Of a stretch of 64,000 nt of DNA, positions 7,120 through 16,045 are shown in pieces. The notes beneath the pieces are model-generated. The model was not told the origin of the DNA. It searched no databases and saw only the letters and a program-made list of their open reading frames with translations. The stretch lies in the NCBI GenBank assembly GCA_910575105.1, contig CAJTDK010000001.1, forward strand, positions 186,001 to 250,000. Reading direction: 5' to 3'. Both the position numbers and the translations under genes were made by a program. Position 1 is the first letter of the stretch; every line of letters begins with the position of its first letter. This DNA is from Lachnospiraceae bacterium (GTDB lineage: Bacteria; Bacillota; Clostridia; Lachnospirales; Lachnospiraceae).

Positions 7120-7770
7120 TTAATGTATAAACGGCTTCGCAATATACGGTATATATATCATAACTTTTCCCTTGATCATATCATGGGTAACAGCCTCTTC
7201 ATCCACCGCAGCATTCTCCGTTCCCTTCGTATAGAAGGCCCGGCTGCCGGTATCGTTGTAATTCTCAATTTCACTGACGATCTGATGCGTAACTGATATC
7301 CCCTGACTGTTTATATAAGTAATCACATCACCGATCTGAAGCTCCTCCATCGGTATCTCGTACGAAAATACAACGCTTCCCTTAGGGATAGTATCGCCCA
7401 TACTTTCCGTCATCATACAATAACAATGCAGATGGAATTTATCCATATTCGTGATAAACAACGCTATCGCCAGAATCAGTATGATAAATCCTGCCGAAAA
7501 AAATTTAATAACCCGATATTTGGAAGCCGGTTTTGGCGCTATAGGAGCTTCCTCCTCCTTCGCACCGGCATCTGGCATATCTGCATCGGAAGCCCCATTC
7601 CCTGCTGCGGCCGTTACCATACCATCCTTCGCCGCATCTCCCTCTCCGGGCAGTTTAAGCTGCTCTTGCTCCTGCTTTTCCACCGTCGCCGTATCTTGTA
7701 AATCAATCTGAAACAACTCTTCCGGGCTCGGAAAATGCTCCGGATACAAGTCTAAATCTTTTTTATCCAT
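7120..7770 (-). CDS. S26 family signal peptidase, SipW-like, with long acidic N-terminus
   Basis: A 216-residue membrane peptidase. Residues 1-84 are an acidic, proline/alanine-rich region without a membrane segment. One membrane helix lies at about 90-108, followed by the catalytic domain. The nucleophile is probably Ser123 (MTESMGDTIPKGS) and the general base His162 (SVTHQIV), the Ser-His pair typical of SipW/archaeal-type rather than Lys-type signal peptidases; GDVITY precedes it. It ends with FYTKGTEN and an IPYIAKPF strand. It starts 18 bases after the M23 protein, so its likely substrates are surface proteins of this locus (inference). The long cytoplasmic N-terminus is unusual. Confidence 0.8.
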   Translation of the reverse strand: MDKKDLDLYPEHFPSPEELFQIDLQDTATVEKQEQEQLKLPGEGDAAKDGMVTAAAGNGASDADMPDAGAKEEEAPIAPKPASKYRVIKFFSAGFIILILAIALFITNMDKFHLHCYCMMTESMGDTIPKGSVVFSYEIPMEELQIGDVITYINSQGISVTHQIVSEIENYNDTGSRAFYTKGTENAAVDEEAVTHDMIKGKVMIYIPYIAKPFIH

Positions 7771-7788
7771 ACAATATCCTTTTCTTTA

Positions 7789-9831
7789 TTACTGTTGAAT
7801 ATCCAGATAAAGCAGCGGGTCGATTGCCACTCCGTCCTTCTCCACCTGGAAATGAAGATGATTTCCCGTGGAGTTCCCGGTGGTTCCGCTAAGTCCGATC
7901 TGCTGTCCCTTTTCAACCCTGTCGCCTGGCTTTACATATACCTTATCGTGATGCATGTATTTGGTCACCAGACCATTGCCATGGTCGATCGTAACAAGAT
8001 TTCCCGCCGCACCGCTTGCACCTGCGTAGGTCACTATGCCTGCCGAAGCTGCATAAGTCGGTATATGATAAGCACCTGTTCCCATATCAATTCCTTTATG
8101 ATATGTACTGGCCCCCGCAGTCGGCGCCGTCCTGTATCCGAAGCTGCTGGTCAGTCTTGCACCCGGACACGGATTGGCAAATACGCCGATCATACCGCTG
8201 AATTCATCCAGGGTCATCTCATCCAGACGGTACAGATCATACCGGTTCATCTGCTGGATCAGATTCTGTCCATAGCTTAAACTCGTCGCCCATCTCTGGC
8301 CGATCTTCATCGCAAAAGTATTGGCATCCTTTACGCCAAAGGTCAGATCTTTGTACACTCTCTCCAAAAGTGAACTTCTATCGTCAATACACTCTGTATA
8401 AGTATTATACACACGGAAACCTGCCGTGATGTTATACCTTGAACCGTCCTGCCGCTGCTCACCAGTGTTCATCGCCACGCTTCCGGCTGTTCCCGAACCT
8501 TTGATGCCAAACAGGTTATTATACTGATAAGCCAGATAGGACAGTCCCTGTCCTTTATCACCATCCGGCCCGTATTTCCCGAATCCCGACTCCTGAATGA
8601 TCTGCGCGATCGTAACCGATGCCGGATACCCTGTCTCATCCTGACACTTCAATGCCCCTATGACCATCTCCTGCGTGATAAAGCCAGGCAATCCGCTGAC
8701 AGGCACATCTACATTGTACTTTACCTTTTCTGCATCGTCAATGAACTCAGAAGAAGGCGCAAAACTGCTGAACATATTGCCGGGCTTTGATCTGTCCCCG
8801 GCAGTTTGCGGGGCTTTGTCCCCCTGCTCCTCATTGCTGGTTTCATGGCGGCTACCGCCGGCAGAATTCTTTGTGCTGCTGTCGTCCACTCTGCCATCGT
8901 CTTTTATCCCGGAATAGTCATCGGAACTGCTATCTCCTCCTGGAACCTCCTCTGCTCCCGGGTCATTCTCATCTTTCGGAACTTCTTCTCCGGGATTATC
9001 GTCTTCTCCCGGTACTTCCTCGGTTCCTGGATCGTTCTCATCTTTCGGAACTTCTTCTTCTGGGTTATCAGCTCCTCCCGGAACCTCCTCGGTTCCTGGA
9101 TCGTTCTCGTCTTTCGGAACTTCTTCTCCAACTGTCCCGTCGTCCTTTGGAAGCTCTTCTTCATCAGCAGTTCCATTATTCAAAGTATCATCATCCGCTG
9201 GCATTCCCGGCTCATTCTTCTCTGTCTCTCCCGAAACTCCTGGTATCTGCACCGGCTCCCCCGAAGGCTGGCCCGGCTCTCCGGCTGACTGTGCCGGCTC
9301 TTTGGCTGCCTGACCAGGCTGTGTCTCCTCTACGGTTGGCTGCTGATCCGGCTCTTCCGGCTGCCGGATTATCTCTCCGGACGGCTGCTGCACTGGCTCT
9401 TCGGCTGCCTGACCAGGCTGTGTCTCCTCCACAGTTGGCTGCTGATCCGGCTCTTCCGGCTGCCGGATTATCTCTCCGGACGGCTGCTGCACCCCTTCTT
9501 CTGCTGACTGCACCGGCTCTTCCGGTTGCTGAATCATCTCTCCAGACGGCTGCTGCACTGGCTCTTCTGCCGGTTGCGCCGGCTCCTCCGGCTGCTGCAC
9601 TGGCTCTTCTGCCGCTTGCACCGGCTGCATCTGCTCAAAGCTTCCTTCTGTTCCCTGTATTTCCTCTGCCATCCCAGGCTCCCCAGACACCGCTTCTTCC
9701 ACTGTGCCCAGTCCCTCTTCCTGACCTGACTCTTCTCCAATACCGAATGTCGCCTGCATCTCTGCCGCGATCAGACATACACTAATTCCAAGAACGACGA
9801 ATACTTTTTGCAATTTCATGTCTGTCCACAT
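7789..9831 (-). CDS. Secreted glucosaminidase/M23 endopeptidase with acidic Pro/Glu repeats
   Basis: A 680-residue wall hydrolase (alternative start ATG 9819). An N-terminal hydrophobic segment (VFVVLGISVCLIAAEM) acts as signal or anchor. Next come about 330 residues of low-complexity Pro/Glu/Gln/Asp sequence with a 33-residue unit twice and a 23-residue unit three times. Then follows a glucosaminidase domain (SVTIAQIIQESGFGKYG with the catalytic Glu, YNNLFGIKG), and last an M23/LytM domain with HKGID, MHH and HLHFQVEKDG zinc/catalytic motifs. Both catalytic sets are intact, so it could cut glycan and peptide bonds. It lies between the DivIVA-like and signal-peptidase genes with gaps of 7 and 18 bases, suggesting one operon for envelope growth or division. 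Confidence 0.88.
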   Translation of the reverse strand: MWTDMKLQKVFVVLGISVCLIAAEMQATFGIGEESGQEEGLGTVEEAVSGEPGMAEEIQGTEGSFEQMQPVQAAEEPVQQPEEPAQPAEEPVQQPSGEMIQQPEEPVQSAEEGVQQPSGEIIRQPEEPDQQPTVEETQPGQAAEEPVQQPSGEIIRQPEEPDQQPTVEETQPGQAAKEPAQSAGEPGQPSGEPVQIPGVSGETEKNEPGMPADDDTLNNGTADEEELPKDDGTVGEEVPKDENDPGTEEVPGGADNPEEEVPKDENDPGTEEVPGEDDNPGEEVPKDENDPGAEEVPGGDSSSDDYSGIKDDGRVDDSSTKNSAGGSRHETSNEEQGDKAPQTAGDRSKPGNMFSSFAPSSEFIDDAEKVKYNVDVPVSGLPGFITQEMVIGALKCQDETGYPASVTIAQIIQESGFGKYGPDGDKGQGLSYLAYQYNNLFGIKGSGTAGSVAMNTGEQRQDGSRYNITAGFRVYNTYTECIDDRSSLLERVYKDLTFGVKDANTFAMKIGQRWATSLSYGQNLIQQMNRYDLYRLDEMTLDEFSGMIGVFANPCPGARLTSSFGYRTAPTAGASTYHKGIDMGTGAYHIPTYAASAGIVTYAGASGAAGNLVTIDHGNGLVTKYMHHDKVYVKPGDRVEKGQQIGLSGTTGNSTGNHLHFQVEKDGVAIDPLLYLDIQQ
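8972..9182. repeat. Tandem 69-bp repeats in the wall-hydrolase gene
   Basis: The segment beginning TCTTTCGGAACTTCTTC recurs at about 8972, 9041 and 9110 (period 69 bases, 23 codons), encoding units of the type VPKDENDPGTEEVPG. Copies are nearly identical in DNA, so in-frame length variation by recombination or slippage is likely. Confidence 0.8.
9304..9500. repeat. Tandem 99-bp repeats in the wall-hydrolase gene
   Basis: The segment starting GGCTGCCTGACCAGGCTG at 9304 recurs at 9403 (period 99 bases, 33 codons) with about two visible differences. It encodes the unit with QPSGEIIRQPEEPDQQP. Confidence 0.8.
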
Positions 9832-9838
9832 CCTTTCC

Positions 9839-10450
9839 CTAACGCTTCCGTCTGACCATCCTCTTCACGCTGTCCTGCACAAATTGTTCTACCTTGGAAA
9901 TCGGAACCCGTTCTTTATTCTCAAAGAACTGTTCATACAACCACTGCTGTTTCTCTACTTTATCCTTCAGCTTCGCTACCAATTCATCCTTTTCCTGAAT
10001 TAGCTCCTCTTTCTCCTCCAGCCGCTCTTCCAGCTCATGAATCTTCTCATCACTGATCTGGCACTCTCTTTCCATATTAAGAATATCTTCCTGCTGAAGC
10101 CGGATCGTCTCTCTGTTCTCCCGCAGGAGATTCTCCTGCTTTCTCGCAGCATCCCCCCGGGTGCGGATCGTCTCCTTCTGAACCTTGATCACATTCTCAT
10201 TCGTGCGAAGCTCACTCTTCTGGCGCTCGATTTGCGCCTCCTGCTCCTTGCTCCGATCCCAGAGCGCCCTATAATATGATTCCGCTTCTTTAAGCTTCTG
10301 TGTGTATTTTTCATTCATCTCATTCGCCGACGCCAGATCCTTCTGAAGCTTTGTAATCATCGTCTGTAACTCCTCGATATAGGCCTCAGTACTCTTCTTA
10401 TTATATCCGCCAAACAAACTGCCATTGATCTTTTTCTCTGTTTCGCTCAT
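9839..10450 (-). CDS. DivIVA/GpsB-like coiled-coil protein
   Basis: A 203-residue cytoplasmic protein starting at ATG 10450 after AGGAGAAGG. The N-terminal motif LFGGYNKKSTEAYIEELQ resembles the lipid-binding DivIVA N-domain (GYxxxxVDxYIxxL). Residues about 25-180 are a long, charged heptad-rich coiled coil (KLQKDLAS through EKDELVAKLKDKVEKQ), and the end is very basic (VKRMVRRKR), which could bind membrane or nucleic acid. DivIVA-family proteins mark curved membrane and division sites. Its place at the head of the hydrolase/signal-peptidase operon suggests it positions the wall hydrolase (inference). Confidence 0.7.
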   Translation of the reverse strand: MSETEKKINGSLFGGYNKKSTEAYIEELQTMITKLQKDLASANEMNEKYTQKLKEAESYYRALWDRSKEQEAQIERQKSELRTNENVIKVQKETIRTRGDAARKQENLLRENRETIRLQQEDILNMERECQISDEKIHELEERLEEKEELIQEKDELVAKLKDKVEKQQWLYEQFFENKERVPISKVEQFVQDSVKRMVRRKR

Positions 10451-10586
10451 TTTCCTTCTCCTATACTTATGTAAACCTAATCGAAATACCGTATTATTAT
10501 ACTCTATTTATCTCTTCCACGCAATATTTCCGCCCTATAATTTATGATTTACACAAATCGCAAAATTGAACAGATTTGACATTATA

Positions 10587-10619
10587 ACAAAGGACCCGCC
10601 ATACGGCGAGTTCCTTTGT
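10587..10619 (-). terminator. Intrinsic terminator of the BIG_2/cysteine-peptidase gene
   Basis: Stem ACAAAGGA/TCCTTTGT (10587-10594 with 10612-10619) plus inner CGCC/GGCG, about 60 bases past the stop of the gene at 10678. Its T run is weak. Confidence 0.6.
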
Positions 10620-10677
10620 CTGAAAAATTTTATGTTTTATTCCTGTCTGGTTACGGTTCGCTCTATTCACAGTAACC

Positions 10678-12987
10678 CTATCTGTTCTTTACCAGATTCC
10701 CGTCCTCGTCCCGGTAATACTTGGGTACGAAGCTGTCCTTAACCCGGATAATGTAATGTACTTTGAACCTTTCATCATAGGTTCCCTTATATTTTCTCAC
10801 CCAGCTTTCGAATACTGCTTTGTTGGAGTCATCGCTCTTTACGGATTTGTCCTTGTGCCACTTCGCGTCATGCCCGCTGGCGAACACGGTTCCGTTGCCG
10901 CGGTAAACGTAAGTATGGCCTTTTCCGATGATCACATCACCTACTTCAATCTTGCCCTCATCCATAAGCGTCCCGAAAGATTTCTTTTTGCCGTTAATAA
11001 TCGTACAGTATTTATCCAGCTTGGATTTAAGCTTCGTTGAGCCGGAATTGTAATTCCGGATATTCCCGTTGCCGTCGCCGTAAAATTTCTCGCTGCTGCT
11101 GATAATACCCATGTCGCGGTACGCCCAGTTGGCAATGGACGCACAGTTTCCTCCACGGATCTTGCCTGCAAGCATCTTCTCAAAAGAACCGCTCTGGGCC
11201 ACGTATTTGCTACTGTTGGAATATACCCATTTTTCCCCGTTCTCTACGGCCTCTTCAAGCACACTGTTGTAATAATTGCCGCACGCCACTATAGCTTCAG
11301 GCCCGGTTAACTGCCCGCCTGTATTCTCAACCTTTTCTGCTGTTTCTGTCTTGGAGGTCTCTGTCTTTTCCTTCGTGTCGGTCTTTTCTTCGCTCTTGCT
11401 GTCCGAAGAATCCTCCTTACTCTCCGAAGTCTCTGTTTTGCTTGACTTATCCGAAGCTTCTTCTTTCGAAGCAGTCTGCGGTGCAGCGCCGGTCTGAACC
11501 CGCGCAGCCGTATCCGCTGCCGCTCCTGTGTCTCCCTGCGTGTCAGACAGCTCCTGCGCCTGGCCTGCCGTCTGCGCGCTCACCTCCTGCGCCTGCTGGT
11601 TCTGAAGGTCCTTTTCTTCGATCGTCACCGGAATGGACATGGTCGATGGTCCGATATTACAAAATACCATCGTCTTTCCTTCACTGATAGGAGTGATTTC
11701 CCCGGTCTGGCTGACCTGTGCAATAGTGCTGTCCGCAGATGCCCATTTCACTTCCTGGCCTTCTGCGCCTGCTACCTTGATCGTCTTTGTCTTCGACTCT
11801 TCTTTCATCGTAAGGGAAGAATTGCTCAACTGGACTACAGATACGTCGCAGGATAAGCTTTTATTATTGGCTGTCGCCGTAATCCTCGCTGTGCCTGCGC
11901 CGACTCCCTGCAGTACTCCGCCGGTTACCTTTACCTTGGACTCATCGCTGCTCTTCCACAGGACGCTGCTGTTTCCGGCATTAGAAAGCTGGAGCTTGGA
12001 ACTCATCCCTACAGCCGTGTACGCACGCTCAGGAAGCGACATAACGTACACCTTGCCTGTGAGCTTCTGTCCTTCCACGGAACAGGTGATCTCAGCCTCT
12101 CCCCCGTTCACTGCTCTTATATTTCCTGATTCATCAACACGTACGACATCCTTGTTGGCGCTTCTCCACTCGATCCCTTCGGTGTCAAAGCTTACGCCGC
12201 CGGCAAGAGGATCAGAATAGATATCTCCTGACTGCAGGTAGATCTCCGGCTCCTTCATCGCGACCACATTCACCGTCGTTGATAAGGACTGATCATCCGC
12301 TGTCTGGCAGGATATCTCCGCCGTTCCTGACGCAACGCCTGTCACAGCTCCGGTCTCATCCACAGTAGCAACCAACGGGTCGGAACTCATCCACCCCTTT
12401 GCCTTCCCGATCAGGCTTTCATTAGTATTAAGCTGCATCTTATTTCCGGCAAACAGATACGGCCTCTCCGAAGTAATGCCCGCCACATAAATGGACTGGG
12501 ATACCTGCCGGCCGTTATCATTGCACACAATATCCGCGACTCCGTCCTTAAGCGCCACCAGATCGCCGTCCACCACGTCAACGACTTCTCTGTCACTGGA
12601 GTAAAATTCTGCGTCTTCAGACGCACCGCCGATTCCCAGCTCCTGCGTCTGCCCTGTGAGCATCGTAAGCTCACTTTCCTCAAATCCGAGAACATATACC
12701 TTGCATGTCAACGTGCGGAAAGGTACCTTTACCTCCACCTCGGTCTCACCCGGTTCGTAGGCTTCTATCCGGCCGCCCTGCCCGGCAGCGATAAGATTGC
12801 CGTCCACAGTCTCATACTTCGCCACCATCTGCAGAACAGGATTCGTCAATGCGATCTCTGCGTTATCCCCTACCATCATCGTCAGCGAATCAGCTTTAAG
12901 TTCTCCAAAAAGGAATGCGGGAGTAATTGCAATAACCATCATGCAGACAATAACAATAATTAAAATCTTTGTCTTAATGTTCTTCAA
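10678..12987 (-). CDS. Surface protein with repeated BIG_2 Ig-like domains and a C-terminal NlpC/P60-like cysteine-peptidase domain
   Basis: About 769 residues if translation starts at TTG 12987, the only in-frame candidate with a good ribosome site (AAGGGGAG, 6-base spacing); TTG 13005 lies inside that site. A hydrophobic signal/anchor (ILIIVIVCMMVIAITPAFLFG) is followed by about five bacterial Ig-like repeats marked by W(x)SSD/SAD and GxAxIxC/T patterns. Then comes a Ser/Thr/Glu-rich linker and a final domain with GGNCASIANWAYRDMG (probable Cys nucleophile) and GHTYVYRGNG (probable His). This resembles NlpC/P60 or CHAP-like amidase folds, so wall-peptide cleavage is likely but not certain. 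It stands alone, with its own terminator. Confidence 0.75.
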   Translation of the reverse strand: MKNIKTKILIIVIVCMMVIAITPAFLFGELKADSLTMMVGDNAEIALTNPVLQMVAKYETVDGNLIAAGQGGRIEAYEPGETEVEVKVPFRTLTCKVYVLGFEESELTMLTGQTQELGIGGASEDAEFYSSDREVVDVVDGDLVALKDGVADIVCNDNGRQVSQSIYVAGITSERPYLFAGNKMQLNTNESLIGKAKGWMSSDPLVATVDETGAVTGVASGTAEISCQTADDQSLSTTVNVVAMKEPEIYLQSGDIYSDPLAGGVSFDTEGIEWRSANKDVVRVDESGNIRAVNGGEAEITCSVEGQKLTGKVYVMSLPERAYTAVGMSSKLQLSNAGNSSVLWKSSDESKVKVTGGVLQGVGAGTARITATANNKSLSCDVSVVQLSNSSLTMKEESKTKTIKVAGAEGQEVKWASADSTIAQVSQTGEITPISEGKTMVFCNIGPSTMSIPVTIEEKDLQNQQAQEVSAQTAGQAQELSDTQGDTGAAADTAARVQTGAAPQTASKEEASDKSSKTETSESKEDSSDSKSEEKTDTKEKTETSKTETAEKVENTGGQLTGPEAIVACGNYYNSVLEEAVENGEKWVYSNSSKYVAQSGSFEKMLAGKIRGGNCASIANWAYRDMGIISSSEKFYGDGNGNIRNYNSGSTKLKSKLDKYCTIINGKKKSFGTLMDEGKIEVGDVIIGKGHTYVYRGNGTVFASGHDAKWHKDKSVKSDDSNKAVFESWVRKYKGTYDERFKVHYIIRVKDSFVPKYYRDEDGNLVKNR

Positions 12988-13103
12988 GTTTTTCTCCCCT
13001 TTCAATTATATATCTCCACCTTGTAGATTATCATATGTCAGGGGATATGTCGATAAAGAATTTTAAATTCGCAATATTTTACAAAAAATCAGCAATTTTC
13101 CTA

Positions 13104-14036
13104 CTAATCTGTAAAAAGCGGCGTTGAATAGTATCTGTCGGCTGTATCCGGCAGCAGCGCCACGATCATCCGGCCTTCATTTTCCGGGCGCTTCGCCAGT
13201 TCCATCGCACAGTGCAGCGCCGCCCCGGAGGATATCCCCACCAGAATCCCCTCCTTCTTTGCCAGAAACTTCGCCGCCGCAAAGGCGTCCTCGTGTCCCG
13301 CCTTGTATATCTCATCGTAAACAGATGTATTCAGCACCTCCGGCACAAAGCCTGCCCCGATTCCCTGTATCTTATGCGCCCCGCTCCTGCCCTCAGACAA
13401 CACCGGGGAATCCGCAGGCTCTAAAGCTACGATCTTAATATTCGGATTCTTCTCCTTCAGGTACTCCCCGGTTCCAGTAATCGTGCCGCCTGTACCGACT
13501 CCGGCGATGAAAATATCCACCTTTCCGTCCGTATCCGCCCAGATCTCCGGCCCTGTAGCCGCCCTGTGCGCCGCCGGGTTAGCCGGATTTGTAAACTGCC
13601 CCGGGATAAAGCTTTCTTGTATCTCCCGCGCCAGCTCCTCTGCCCTTTCTATAGCTCCTTTCATTCCTTTCGCACCTTCCGTCAGCACAAGCTCTGCTCC
13701 GTATGCTTTCAGGATATTCCTTCGCTCCACACTCATCGTATCCGGCATCGTGAGGATGATCCGGTAGCCCTTTGCCGCCGCGATAGACGCCAGGCCGATC
13801 CCCGTATTCCCGGACGTCGGTTCGATGATAACGGCCCCTTCCTTAAGCAATCCTTTTTTCTCCGCATCTTCTATCATCGCTTTTGCAACCCTGTCCTTTA
13901 CACTGCCCGCCGGATTAAAATATTCCAGTTTCACCAGCACCTTCGCCTTAAGCTCCAGCGCTTTTTCAATATTTACCACCTCTACTAACGGTGTATTACC
14001 GATCAGTCCCAATGTTCCTTCGTAATAATTTGCCAT
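13104..14036 (-). CDS. cysK: Cysteine synthase A (O-acetylserine sulfhydrylase)
   Basis: A 310-residue PLP enzyme of normal CysK length that makes L-cysteine from O-acetylserine and sulfide in the cytoplasm. The PLP-binding Lys is Lys47 in [15 protein letters not shown] (74-79) binds the substrate carboxylate and GTGGT (181-185) the PLP phosphate. The C-terminal [14 protein letters not shown] motif is typical of CysK. The start at ATG 14036 follows AAGGAGA. It is transcribed alone, divergently from the VanW gene, with an inverted repeat in the intergenic region at 14084-14102. An Rrf2 regulator lies about 1.6 kb away and could control it (inference). Confidence 0.95.
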   Translation of the reverse strand: MANYYEGTLGLIGNTPLVEVVNIEKALELKAKVLVKLEYFNPAGSVKDRVAKAMIEDAEKKGLLKEGAVIIEPTSGNTGIGLASIAAAKGYRIILTMPDTMSVERRNILKAYGAELVLTEGAKGMKGAIERAEELAREIQESFIPGQFTNPANPAAHRAATGPEIWADTDGKVDIFIAGVGTGGTITGTGEYLKEKNPNIKIVALEPADSPVLSEGRSGAHKIQGIGAGFVPEVLNTSVYDEIYKAGHEDAFAAAKFLAKKEGILVGISSGAALHCAMELAKRPENEGRMIVALLPDTADRYYSTPLFTD

Positions 14037-14083
14037 GATCTGTCTCCTTTTCCTTCTTTATGAATTGCATATTACCACTATTT

Positions 14084-14102
14084 ACCTATCATTTCAATAG
14101 GT
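14084..14102. promoter_or_regulatory. Inverted repeat upstream of cysK, possible Rrf2-type operator
   Basis: ACCTAT (14084-14089), 7-base spacer, ATAGGT (14097-14102), about 50 bases upstream of cysK. Rrf2/CymR-like regulators often bind such AT-rich dyads before cysteine genes. The assignment is inference. Confidence 0.4.
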
Positions 14103-14188
14103 TTATAGGATTTTATTGAAAAAAAGAACTTCTGCGGATATAATTATATCAGAAAACGAAAAATAAATCACAAACAGGAGCAGTCCCG

Positions 14189-15604
14189 ATGAAGCGTTTT
14201 GCATTATCTCTTATGATCATATTATTTGCGGCAGGCGGATATACCGCTTTTTGCGCCGCGGCAGATACCGGCCGGATACTGCCTGGCACGATGGTAAATG
14301 ATATCAATATCAGCGGCATGACACAGGAGGAAGCCGCCGGGGTACTGAAGGACGACGCAGCAGCCCGGCGCGATTCTTCCGAATTTACCGTCTCGTTCGA
14401 AGATCAGCAGTTTCAAATCGACGTCAGGGATGCGCTGGTCTTAGATTACGAAGCCGCAGCCAGGGAAGCCTTTGAGGAAGGACATTCCCCCTTCTTTAAA
14501 AGAGGGCTGGCGAGAATAAAGTCTTACATATCCGGCAGCCATATTGACCACCCGCCTGTCTCTGTAGACGCGGCAGCACTTCATGACAGCATCGAAGCCA
14601 GCGGTCTCCTTAATGCCGCCACAGCCGTAAAAGATACCTACCATCTGGAGGAGGAAAAACTTATCCTTACCACCGGAGCCGCGAAAAAGCCCGACGAAGA
14701 AGGCTTGAAAAAAAGGCTCATCCTCGCCGTCCAGACAAAAGATTTTGAACAAACGATACCTTGCCCTGCAGTTGCCAATGACATAGAGAACCTGGAGCAG
14801 ATCTACAAGGAAGTCCACACTGAGCCCCAAAACGCCACCTTAGACCGCGATAATGGTTATACCATTTTAAAGGCGGTCACTGGAGTAGATTTTGACAAGG
14901 AGAATGCAAAAAAGATTCTACTTGAGACAAAAGACGGGGATGTCTCCAAAATCGACCTGACCTATACGCAGCCGGAGATCAGCACCAGCGATCTTAAGGA
15001 GCATCTGTTCGCAGATAACTTAAGCTCTTATGCGACAAAAGTGACCGGACGGACGAACCGCCTTACGAATGTAAGCCTGGCCGCCCAAAAATGCGATGGT
15101 ACGATCCTTCTAAGCGGCGAGGAATTCTCCTTTAACGGCACTGTAGGCGTGCAGAACGCACAGACAGGATTCAAGAAGGCCGGCGCAACCTTGAACGGAA
15201 GACCCGTGCAAGCTTACGGCGGAGGGATCTGCCAGGTCTCTTCAACGATCTTTGCCGCCGCCCTGTTTGCCAATCTTGAGATTGTAGAACGTTGGGAACA
15301 CGAATACGTCTCCAGCTATATCGCTGCCGGGATGGATGCCGCTGTTGCCTGGAACGAGCTGGATTTGCGGATCGTCAATAACACCAGCTATCCTGTCCGG
15401 CTCGACGTGGATTATCGGGACGGATACCTGACCGTCACCATCCGCGGGACCAAGACAGACGATGCTTTTGTCAGGATTCAGACAGAGACACTGGACACAT
15501 CCCCCACAGGCATGCTGGAAGTCGATACTTACCGGAATGTCTACACGGAAAACAAAAGCCAGCTTTTTACTGAAAAGATCGCCCACAGCGCATATCTGAG
15601 ATAA
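14189..15604 (+). CDS. VanW family exported protein
   Basis: A 471-residue protein. Residues 1-25 form a signal peptide (LSLMIILFAAGGYTAFCAAA). The middle part holds two YoaR-like putative peptidoglycan-binding regions (GTMVNDINISGMTQEEAAGVL, and GVDFDKENAKKIL). Residues about 285-430 are the VanW domain, with SGEEFSFNGTVG, GGGICQVSSTIF and RWEHEYVSSYI. VanW was named from vancomycin-resistance clusters, but its biochemical function is unknown; a cell-wall role is likely. The rrf2 gene follows after 28 bases with no terminator between, so they may be co-transcribed. Confidence 0.88.
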   Translation: MKRFALSLMIILFAAGGYTAFCAAADTGRILPGTMVNDINISGMTQEEAAGVLKDDAAARRDSSEFTVSFEDQQFQIDVRDALVLDYEAAAREAFEEGHSPFFKRGLARIKSYISGSHIDHPPVSVDAAALHDSIEASGLLNAATAVKDTYHLEEEKLILTTGAAKKPDEEGLKKRLILAVQTKDFEQTIPCPAVANDIENLEQIYKEVHTEPQNATLDRDNGYTILKAVTGVDFDKENAKKILLETKDGDVSKIDLTYTQPEISTSDLKEHLFADNLSSYATKVTGRTNRLTNVSLAAQKCDGTILLSGEEFSFNGTVGVQNAQTGFKKAGATLNGRPVQAYGGGICQVSSTIFAAALFANLEIVERWEHEYVSSYIAAGMDAAVAWNELDLRIVNNTSYPVRLDVDYRDGYLTVTIRGTKTDDAFVRIQTETLDTSPTGMLEVDTYRNVYTENKSQLFTEKIAHSAYLR

Positions 15605-15632
15605 TATTCTAAGTAAATCGGAGGGAATTTTT

Positions 15633-16040
15633 ATGATTTCAACAAAAGCGCGCTATGCACTCAGAGTAATGACCGACCTTGCCGGACAGGAAAAGAACAG
15701 CTATATCCCGTTAAAAGATATCGCGATCCGGCAGGAAATTTCCGAAAAATATCTGGAGAGCATCTTAAAAACACTGGTAAAGGGAAATATCCTCAAGGGC
15801 GTCCGCGGCAAAGGCGGAGGCTATATGCTGACACGCCCGCCGAAGGATTATACGGTGGGGGAGATCATCGAGCTGACAGAAGGCTCTCTTGCCCCTGTCG
15901 CCTGCCTGATGCCCGGCGCCCGTTCCTGCCCCAGAAGGGAGAAGTGCGCCACGCTGCCGCTGTGGAAAAAATACGGCGCACTCACCCACGATTTTTTCTA
16001 CAATATCACACTGGAGGATCTGATCAACAATAATTTTTAA
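15633..16040 (+). CDS. Rrf2 family transcriptional regulator (IscR/CymR-like)
   Basis: A 135-residue regulator. It has the Rrf2 winged helix (STKARYALRVMTDLA, then ISEKYLESILKTLVKGNILKGVRGKGGGYML) and three cysteines at 91, 99 and 105 (CLMPGARSC, REKC). Their spacing is close to that of the Fe-S ligands of IscR, so it may carry an iron-sulfur cluster. In Firmicutes, members regulate cysteine or Fe-S cluster genes. The nearby cysK with a dyad in its promoter is a plausible target. The start at ATG 15633 follows GGAGGG. Confidence 0.88.
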   Translation: MISTKARYALRVMTDLAGQEKNSYIPLKDIAIRQEISEKYLESILKTLVKGNILKGVRGKGGGYMLTRPPKDYTVGEIIELTEGSLAPVACLMPGARSCPRREKCATLPLWKKYGALTHDFFYNITLEDLINNNF

Positions 16041-16045
16041 ACCTT

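Noticed and set aside
8787-9785. Long + strand frames (332 and 160 codons) opposite the wall hydrolase
   Set aside because: They are antisense shadows of the Pro/Glu repeat region, with Leu/Pro-rich composition and no ribosome site.
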